Positions 16,468 through 20,186 of a stretch of 20,186 nucleotides of DNA are shown here, piece after piece. Position numbers and translations under genes: made by a program. Source of the stretch: Saccharothrix sp. ST-888 (GTDB lineage Bacteria; Actinomycetota; Actinomycetes; Streptomycetales; Streptomycetaceae); NCBI RefSeq assembly GCF_000955975.1, contig NZ_JYJF01000122.1, positions 1 to 20,186 on the forward strand, written 5' to 3'. The first letter of the stretch is position 1; every line of letters begins with the position of its first letter. The notes beneath the pieces are model-generated. The model did not search any database. It had not been told where the DNA came from and saw only the letters and a program-made list of their open reading frames with translations.

Positions 16468-16494
16468 CGCGACGGCAAGCCGGGTCAGGTTCGT
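16468..16494 (-). promoter_or_regulatory. Weak ECF-promoter-like site before the DUF1996 gene
   Basis: Minus strand: ACGAACC (16494-16488), 14 nt, GTCGCG (16473-16468). The -35 shares GAACC and the spacing with the two stronger sites. The -10 agrees at only three of six bases. A start near 16461 would suit the GTG at 16443. Confidence 0.25.
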
Positions 16495-16557
16495 GGTCCC
16501 TCCGGCCGCCCCGTCCGGTCGATCCTGTCCGGCCGGCCCTGTCTGGCCGACTCGGCG

Positions 16558-17172
16558 TCAGTATCCGCTCGAATAGCTGCTGCTCTGCGAGGGGTCCGGC
16601 GCCGGTGCCTGCGCGGGGGCCTGTCCGGTGCCCCGGGCCTTCTTGCCCTCCGGCGTGCTCGCGAACCAGGTGCCGCCGACGCCCTGTCCGTTGACCTGCC
16701 CGGCCGCGCTGTCCCCGGCGAAGCGGTACAGCGGCCAGCCGTTCAGCGTCAGCTGCCGGCTTCCGTCGGGCCGGGCCACGCTCCCGACCAGGGCCGAACC
16801 GACACCGCTGAGGGCCACCTTGTCCTTGTCCTGGACGGTGGCGGGCGGCCACTTCTCGGCGCAGGCACCGGTGCAGTTGGTGGCGGACGGCTTGTTGGTG
16901 TCCTTGTCGAACCGGTACAGGGTGCGCCCGGCGGAGTCCGTCACGATCGCGCCCAGCTGCGCGGAGTTGACCGCGACCAGCTTGACCGGCCCCGCCGCAG
17001 CAGCGGCTGCGCCGGCCGGGGCCGCCGGGGCGGGCGCGGACGCGGAGGAGCTGGGCGTGGCGGCGACGGCGTCGGTGCGGGTGCTCGTGGTGGTGCCGCA
17101 GGCGGTGGCGGCGAAGGCGACGGCGGCGAGGCCGGAGGCGATGAGCAGACGGCGTCCGGTGGGCTTGGGCAT
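16558..17172 (-). CDS. Lipoprotein with two PF03640-type secreted repeats
   Basis: 204 residues from ATG at 17172, preceded by GGGGGA at 8 nt. The open frame runs further upstream but crosses the promoter region. The lipoprotein signal is RRLLIASGLAAVAFAATAC with lipid-modified Cys25. A Ser/Ala/Pro-rich spacer (about 35-60) follows, then two copies of the secreted repeat: LGAIVTDSAGRTLYRFDKD with Cys100 and Cys104 and then EKWPP, and LNGWPLYRFAGD with VNGQGVGGTWFA (about 143-171). The TLYxFxxD and WPLYxFxGD signatures define this family of exported proteins of unknown function. The C-terminus is low-complexity Ala/Pro then Ser/Tyr. It carries its own copy of the ECF-like promoter, so it is a likely output of the neighbouring sigma factor. 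Confidence 0.9.
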   Translation of the reverse strand: MPKPTGRRLLIASGLAAVAFAATACGTTTSTRTDAVAATPSSSASAPAPAAPAGAAAAAAGPVKLVAVNSAQLGAIVTDSAGRTLYRFDKDTNKPSATNCTGACAEKWPPATVQDKDKVALSGVGSALVGSVARPDGSRQLTLNGWPLYRFAGDSAAGQVNGQGVGGTWFASTPEGKKARGTGQAPAQAPAPDPSQSSSYSSGY

Positions 17173-17221
17173 GGCGAAGTCCCCCTGGGTATGGGCAGGT
17201 TGAGGTTGTCGGCGCGTCTTC

Positions 17222-18379
17222 GTGACGCTCGCACCCTCAACACGTAAGCGGTCCGGGGAGGGTTCAACGTCCGTCGGAAATTTCTTCGCCCCGCCGGCCC
17301 TCGACGAGCCCGAACTCTGGGGCAGCCTCGCCGGCCTGACCGAAGAGGCACAGGCCCGACTGGTCCGCCTCGCCGCACCGCAGCCGCTCGGCGCCCTCAC
17401 CCAGCCACTGCGGCTGTCGGGGGCGGCCGCCGGAGTGCCGACCTCCGGCATCCTCTGCACCGCCAACGGCCTGAGCATCGCCCTGGTCGAAACCCTGCTG
17501 CGCATGGGGGACCCGCGCCTGCAGGCACTCGTCGACCCCCGGGTGGGCTTCTTCGACCTCGACACCGGGCACTGGCCGATGCTCTCCGCCCCCGACGAAC
17601 TGGCCGACGTGCTGCTCCGAGCCGCTGCCGGGGAGGGGCACCGGCTGGCCGCGCCCGAGCGGCCCGGGTACCTCGGGCCGTTCCTGCTGGAGGTACCGGA
17701 GCGGCCTCGTGAGCGGGTGGGGCGGGTGGATCTCTTTCTGCCCGATGCCGACGGGCCTCGTCCGGCGGCGCTGTTCGTGCACGGCGGCCCGATTCCCCCC
17801 GACGCGCAGCCCACGCCACGGGACCGGCCGGCCTTCGTCGGCTACGGCCGGTACGCGGCGAGCCTGGGTGTGGTCGGTGTGGCGGTGGATCACCGGCTGC
17901 ACGACATCGGCGACTACGGGCAGGCTGCCGGGGACGTCGCCGCGGCGGTCGAGCTCGTACGGGCCGATCCGCGCGTGGACGCGGACCGCGTCGCACTGTG
18001 GTTCTTCTCCGGCGGCGGGCTGCTGTCGGCGGAGTGGCTCTCGGCACCGCCGCCGTGGCTGCGGTGTGTGGCGGCGACCTATCCCGTGCTCGCGCCGATG
18101 CCGAACTGGGGGTTCGCGGGCTCCCGGTTCCGTCCCGCAGCCGCGGTGAGCACCGCGGGGGACCTGCCGATCGTGGTGACCCGGGTGGAGCTGGAACTCG
18201 CGGAGATCGCCGGGACGATCGAGGAGTTCCTGACCGCCGCCAAGGACTGCAAGGCCGATGTCGAGGTGATCGACGTGCCGCTCGGCCACCACGGGTTCGA
18301 GACGGTCGACCACACCGAGCCCGCGCGCCAGGCCGTGGAACGCGCGGTCCGATCCGTGCTGGGCCACCTCCGGGGCTGA
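17222..18379 (+). CDS. Fused alpha/beta hydrolase frame: tail of one hydrolase joined to a second
   Basis: 385 codons from GTG at 17222, which lacks a ribosome-binding site and overlaps the minus-strand lipoprotein promoter. Residues from about 21 to 142 (FFAPPALDEPELWGSL onward, FDLDTGHWPMLS with His117) match the C-terminal part of a RutD-like alpha/beta hydrolase, ending at its natural-looking tail. The N-terminal half with the nucleophile elbow is absent. Residues from about 150 on form a second, nearly complete hydrolase of the dienelactone/acetyl-esterase type: LFVHGGP (184-190, oxyanion HGG), WFFSGGGLL with candidate Ser263, and LGHHGFE with His356 and His357. No ATG separates the two parts; only GTG/CTG codons do. 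It may be one chimeric protein, or a dead first gene running in frame into a live second gene with an alternative start. Confidence 0.65.
   Translation: MTLAPSTRKRSGEGSTSVGNFFAPPALDEPELWGSLAGLTEEAQARLVRLAAPQPLGALTQPLRLSGAAAGVPTSGILCTANGLSIALVETLLRMGDPRLQALVDPRVGFFDLDTGHWPMLSAPDELADVLLRAAAGEGHRLAAPERPGYLGPFLLEVPERPRERVGRVDLFLPDADGPRPAALFVHGGPIPPDAQPTPRDRPAFVGYGRYAASLGVVGVAVDHRLHDIGDYGQAAGDVAAAVELVRADPRVDADRVALWFFSGGGLLSAEWLSAPPPWLRCVAATYPVLAPMPNWGFAGSRFRPAAAVSTAGDLPIVVTRVELELAEIAGTIEEFLTAAKDCKADVEVIDVPLGHHGFETVDHTEPARQAVERAVRSVLGHLRG
17241..17267 (-). promoter_or_regulatory. Putative ECF-sigma promoter of the lipoprotein gene
   Basis: Minus strand: TTGAACC (17267-17261), 14 nt, TACGTG (17246-17241). 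It has 13 fixed bases and a spacing identical to the site before the sigma gene. The start would be near 17234, giving a leader of about 62 nt. Confidence 0.55.
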
Positions 18380-18393
18380 CGCCGCCACGGACA

Positions 18394-18430
18394 CCTGCCG
18401 AGGCCCCGCGGCGGCTCGGGCCTCGGCAGG
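18394..18430. terminator. Bidirectional terminator
   Basis: CCTGCCGAGGCCC (18394-18406) and its exact complement (18418-18430) form a 13-bp stem with an 11-nt loop. It lies 14 nt after the hydrolase stop and 25 nt beyond the stop of the convergent NmrA-like remnant. Confidence 0.75.
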
Positions 18431-18455
18431 ACCGAGCGGAACGGAGACCGGGACG

Positions 18456-18710
18456 TCAGTGCCGGGTGAAGGCGCCGGCGTTCTCGCGGGCCCACTGCCG
18501 GAAGGTGCGGGCGGGCCGGCCGATGAGGGTCTCGGTGGTGTCGGCGATGGTCGCGAGGCCGTGGTCGGCGGCCTCCCACAGGTTGAGCAGCGAGGAGACC
18601 ATCGGCGCGGGCAGGTAGTCGCCCAGCTGCCGCTCGGCCTCGGCGCGGGTGATCCGCTCGACCGGGATCTCCCGGCCGATGGCGTCCGCGAGGACGGCGA
18701 TCTGGTCGTA
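18456..18710 (-). pseudogene. NmrA-like NAD(P)-binding oxidoreductase, C-terminal remnant
   Basis: Minus strand, stop TGA at 18458-18456. The last 84 codons read YDQIAVLADAIGREIPVERI, then RAEAERQLGDYLPAPMVSSL, and end with TTETLIGRPARTFRQWAREN and AGAFTRH. This is the usual C-terminus of NmrA/SDR-type NAD(P)H-binding proteins (GRPARTFRQWA...FTR). Toward the N-terminus, homology ends where the frame enters a perfect inverted repeat and tRNA-Ser sequence, so about 200 residues including the Rossmann GxxGxxG are missing. No start codon fits. It is a relic cut by recombination at the tRNA-derived site. Confidence 0.7.
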
Positions 18711-18750
18711 TCCTCCGCCGCTGCCCTGGCGGGCAGCGGCGGAGGATACG
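18707..18750. repeat. Perfect 20-bp inverted repeat, 4-nt loop
   Basis: Arm 18707-18726 is the exact reverse complement of arm 18731-18750, with TGGC between. Thirteen bases of the right arm (18738-18750) are the 3' end of the tRNA-Ser half. The left arm therefore holds an inverted copy of the tRNA end, fused to the NmrA-like relic. Confidence 0.9.
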
Positions 18751-18791
18751 AGATTCGAACTCGTGAGGGGTTGCCCCCAACACGCTTTCCA
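18738..18791 (-). other. tRNA-Ser(GGA) 3' half, attachment-site-like scar
   Basis: Read on the minus strand from 18791: T33, anticodon GGA (18790-18788), AA, 3' anticodon stem GCGTG (18785-18781), and a long variable arm with GGGG/CCCC pairing (18780-18765). Then the T-arm ACGAG-TTCGAAT-CTCGT (18764-18748), acceptor strand ATCCTCC (18747-18741), discriminator G and CC. The 5' half is absent: bases upstream of T33 read GAACAGG instead of a CACGC stem, and no D-arm or GGAGGAT follows. An intact half from the anticodon loop to the 3' end is the classical footprint of tyrosine-integrase elements inserted in tRNA genes. It is not a functional tRNA. Confidence 0.8.
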
Positions 18792-18813
18792 CCTGTTCGG
18801 CCGGCCGTTCAGG
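18792..18813. repeat. Imperfect 22-nt palindrome beside the tRNA half
   Basis: CCTG-TT-CGGCCGGCCG-TT-CAGG: a perfect 10-bp centre and outer 4-bp arms, with only the two TT positions unpaired. It abuts the start of tRNA identity. It could be a terminator for the HxlR gene (63 nt after its stop) or an integrase/excisionase site. Confidence 0.45.
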
Positions 18814-18875
18814 GGTGGCCGGATCTGCCCTGACCTGTGGCGGAGCGGGTGTCGGCGGGCGAGTGCGGTGCCTGG

Positions 18876-19256
18876 TCAGGTGTGCTGGGGCTGACAGCTG
18901 GCGGCGGTGCTGTCGAGGTTCTCTTCGACCCAGGTGCGCAGAAGCCCGAGAGGGACGGCGGCGCTGTGGCCCAGCGGGGTGAGGGCGTATTCCACGTGCA
19001 GTGGCACGGCGGGGTAGATGGTGCGGGTCAGCAGGTCGGAGTCCTCCAGTCGGCGCAGGGTCTGGGTGAGCACCTTGGGGCTCACGCCCTGCAGGCGCCG
19101 CTGCAACTCGCCGAAGCGCTGCGGTCCTTCCTCGAGTGCTCCGATGGCCAGGGCGGACCACTTGTTGGCCAGCAGGTCCAGCATCGCGCGGCACGGGCAC
19201 TGGGCCGCGTAGACATCGTGGTCGCTGTGCCGGCCCGTCGCGCATTCCATCACCAT
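18876..19256 (-). CDS. HxlR-family winged-helix regulator
   Basis: 126 residues from ATG at 19256, chosen from several clustered starts because GAGGAG lies 6 nt upstream. The core reads CPCRAMLDLLANKWSALAIG, GPQRFGELQRRLQGVSPKVL, TQTLRRLEDSDLLTRTIYPA and VEYALTPLG, which is the complete HxlR/DUF24 DNA-binding fold. Cys20 sits in the conserved CP position used for redox or quinone sensing in YodB, HypR and QorR. Cys5, Cys22 and a C-terminal Cys are extra. It is divergent from a quinone-oxidoreductase-like gene, the layout of qorR-qor2 in Corynebacterium. It probably represses that gene and itself, with relief by thiol oxidation or electrophiles; this is inferred from family and position. Confidence 0.9.
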   Translation of the reverse strand: MVMECATGRHSDHDVYAAQCPCRAMLDLLANKWSALAIGALEEGPQRFGELQRRLQGVSPKVLTQTLRRLEDSDLLTRTIYPAVPLHVEYALTPLGHSAAVPLGLLRTWVEENLDSTAASCQPQHT

Positions 19257-19293
19257 CACACGCTCCTCACCAGGATGCTTCCCAAAAGGAAGT

Positions 19294-19313
19294 AGTAAGC
19301 CTTGCAGGTAACT
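19294..19313. promoter_or_regulatory. Candidate HxlR operator (partial dyad)
   Basis: The partial dyad AGTAAGC...GGTAACT (5 of 10 pairs match) overlaps the -10 box of the HxlR promoter and the -35 box of the divergent promoter. This is suitable for a repressor of both genes, but the symmetry is weak. Confidence 0.25.
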
Positions 19314-19332
19314 ATATGCCTGTCGATACGGT
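19302..19332 (+). promoter_or_regulatory. Promoter candidate for the oxidoreductase gene
   Basis: TTGCAG (19302-19307), a 19-nt spacer and TACGGT (19327-19332, TANNNT). It overlaps the opposite-facing HxlR promoter. Confidence 0.35.
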
Positions 19333-19338
19333 CGTCAA
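19311..19338 (-). promoter_or_regulatory. Promoter of the HxlR gene
   Basis: Minus strand: TTGACG (19338-19333), a 16-nt spacer and TATAGT (19316-19311), each five of six bases from the sigma-70-type consensus. The start would be near 19304, with the ribosome-binding site and ATG at 19256 downstream. Confidence 0.6.
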
Positions 19339-19347
19339 CGTCAGCGA

Positions 19348-19369
19348 GAAGGCCGCATCAGCGGCCTTC
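19348..19369 (+). other. Hairpin in the oxidoreductase leader
   Basis: GAAGGCCGC (19348-19356), loop ATCA and GCGGCCTTC (19361-19369): a perfect 9-bp stem 27 nt before the oxidoreductase ATG and upstream of its GGGAG site. It could stabilise or attenuate the message. Confidence 0.5.
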
Positions 19370-19396
19370 CGCCGTTCTCGCCATGGGAGTTGACGT

Positions 19397-20186
19397 ATGA
19401 CCGTATCCACGATGCGCGCGGTGACCCAGGACGGCTTCGGCGGTCCGGAGGTCCTGAAGGTGGCGCAGGTGCCGCGTCCCGTGCCCCTGCCGACGGAGGT
19501 CCTCGTGCGGGTGCACGCCGCCGGGATCAACCCGGTGGACTGGAAGACCCGCGCCGGCACCGGCATGGCCGGGGTACTGGGCGAGCCGCCCTTCATCCTG
19601 GGCTGGGACGTGTCCGGGGTGGTGGAGGAGACCGGCTTCGGCGTGACCACCCTCAAGGCCGGTGACGAGGTCTACGGGATGCCCTGGTTCCCCCGCGCGG
19701 CAGGCGGCTACGCCGAGTACGTCACCGCACCGGCGCGCCAGTTCGCCCGCAAGCCCGCAACCGTCGGCCACGAGCAGGCCGCCGCCGTCCCGCTGGCCGC
19801 CCTGACCGCGTGGCAGGCCCTGGTGGACGCCGCCGAGGTCCGCCCCGGTCAGCGGGTCCTGATCCACGCCGCGGCAGGAGGGGTCGGACACTTCGCCGTC
19901 CAGTTCGCCAAGCACCTGGGAGCCCACGTCATCGGCACCGCCAGCCGCAGCCGCCACGACTGGCTGACCAAGCTCGGCGCGGACGAACTCATCGACTACA
20001 CCGCCGTCCGCTTCGAAGACGCCGTCCGCGACGTGGACGTGGTCATCGACCTGGTCGGCGACCATCACGACACCACCAGCACCCGCTCACTGCAGGTGCT
20101 GCGCCCCGGCGGCCTGATCGTCGCGATCCCCGCCGGGGTCTCCGAGCAGCTGCGCGACGCCGCCGAGGCACGCGGAGTGCGGGCCG
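19397..20186 (+). CDS. NADP-dependent quinone-oxidoreductase-like protein (MDR superfamily), partial
   Basis: ATG at 19397 with GGGAG 7 nt upstream. Open to the window end, giving 263 residues of an expected 305-330. The N-terminal GroES-like domain shows MRAVTQDGFGGPEVL, VLVRVHAAGINPVDWKTRAG and LGWDVSGVV. The Rossmann part has VLIHAAAGGVGHFAVQFAKH with the nucleotide-binding AGGVG, then LGADELIDYT and DVVIDLVGD. The catalytic-zinc cysteines of alcohol dehydrogenases are absent, as in zeta-crystallin-type quinone/enone reductases that use NADPH. Divergent from the HxlR gene, with overlapping promoters. Likely role: detoxification of quinones or reactive carbonyls, under control of that regulator. 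Confidence 0.9.
   Translation, partial: MTVSTMRAVTQDGFGGPEVLKVAQVPRPVPLPTEVLVRVHAAGINPVDWKTRAGTGMAGVLGEPPFILGWDVSGVVEETGFGVTTLKAGDEVYGMPWFPRAAGGYAEYVTAPARQFARKPATVGHEQAAAVPLAALTAWQALVDAAEVRPGQRVLIHAAAGGVGHFAVQFAKHLGAHVIGTASRSRHDWLTKLGADELIDYTAVRFEDAVRDVDVVIDLVGDHHDTTSTRSLQVLRPGGLIVAIPAGVSEQLRDAAEARGVRA

Noticed and set aside
17173..17814. N-terminal extension of the lipoprotein frame up to 17814
   Set aside because: The lipoprotein signal starts at the ATG at 17172 with a ribosome-binding site, and the extension crosses the promoter and the opposite-strand hydrolase.
1..18791. The whole window as one integrative island bounded by the recombinase relic and the tRNA scar
   Set aside because: The half tRNA points the wrong way for that. 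The interior also holds chromosomal-type genes including initiator tRNA, the recombinase is dead, and no matching attachment sequence is seen at the left edge.
1..20186. CRISPR arrays, IS elements or riboswitches
   Set aside because: No regularly spaced repeats, transposase frames with terminal inverted repeats, or known aptamer patterns were seen on either strand.

Overview
High-GC DNA of a Streptomyces-type actinomycete. Signs of this are very strong G/C third-position bias, GTG starts, lipoprotein and Sec signals, a CYP102-type fused P450, ZAS-type sigma control, an initiator tRNA without encoded CCA, and a Streptomyces-type tyrosine-recombinase remnant at the left edge. Most of the window looks like ordinary chromosome. 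The two ends carry decayed or rearranged material.

Left edge (1-2840): the C-terminal part of a tyrosine recombinase that has lost catalytic residues; a 54-codon C-terminal remnant of a DinB/DUF664 protein; a HEAT/LRV-repeat protein (minus); and a small cysteine-rich protein of unknown function (plus).

Centre left (2911-10345, all minus): a secreted TolB-like beta-propeller protein, a self-sufficient cytochrome P450/reductase fusion of the P450-BM3 type, a six-segment membrane protein, and a secreted glycosidase related to GH101/GH129 with a LacI-type operator-like palindrome before it. These look like separate transcription units, several with hairpin terminators.

Centre (10519-13647, plus): a two-gene MacB/LolD-type ABC exporter operon, probably read from a leaderless transcript. 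Then comes initiator tRNA-Met (13848-13921) with its own promoter and a 15-bp terminator hairpin.

Sigma cluster (14080-17267, minus): a PF03640-type lipoprotein, a DUF1996 membrane-anchored protein, an ECF sigma factor and its zinc-type anti-sigma factor, the last two translationally coupled. The lipoprotein and the sigma gene are both preceded by TTGAACC-N14-TACGTG at identical spacing. This looks like the sigma factor's own promoter, so the cluster is likely a small autoregulated cell-envelope regulon. It is the best candidate here for an undescribed system.

Right edge (17222-20186): an open reading frame in which the tail of one alpha/beta hydrolase is fused to a nearly complete second hydrolase; a terminator; the tail of an NmrA-like oxidoreductase that stops at a perfect 20-bp inverted repeat; the 3' half of a tRNA-Ser(GGA), which looks like an attachment-site scar; and a divergent HxlR regulator/quinone-oxidoreductase-like pair, the latter cut by the window end. 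The orientation of the tRNA half suggests that the HxlR side is, or was, the inside of an integrated element.

No gene-free stretch exceeds 300 bases. The larger gaps (2054-2252, 3829-4032, 7288-7474, 8156-8329, 10346-10553, 13607-13847) hold only the regulatory sites listed or nothing recognised.
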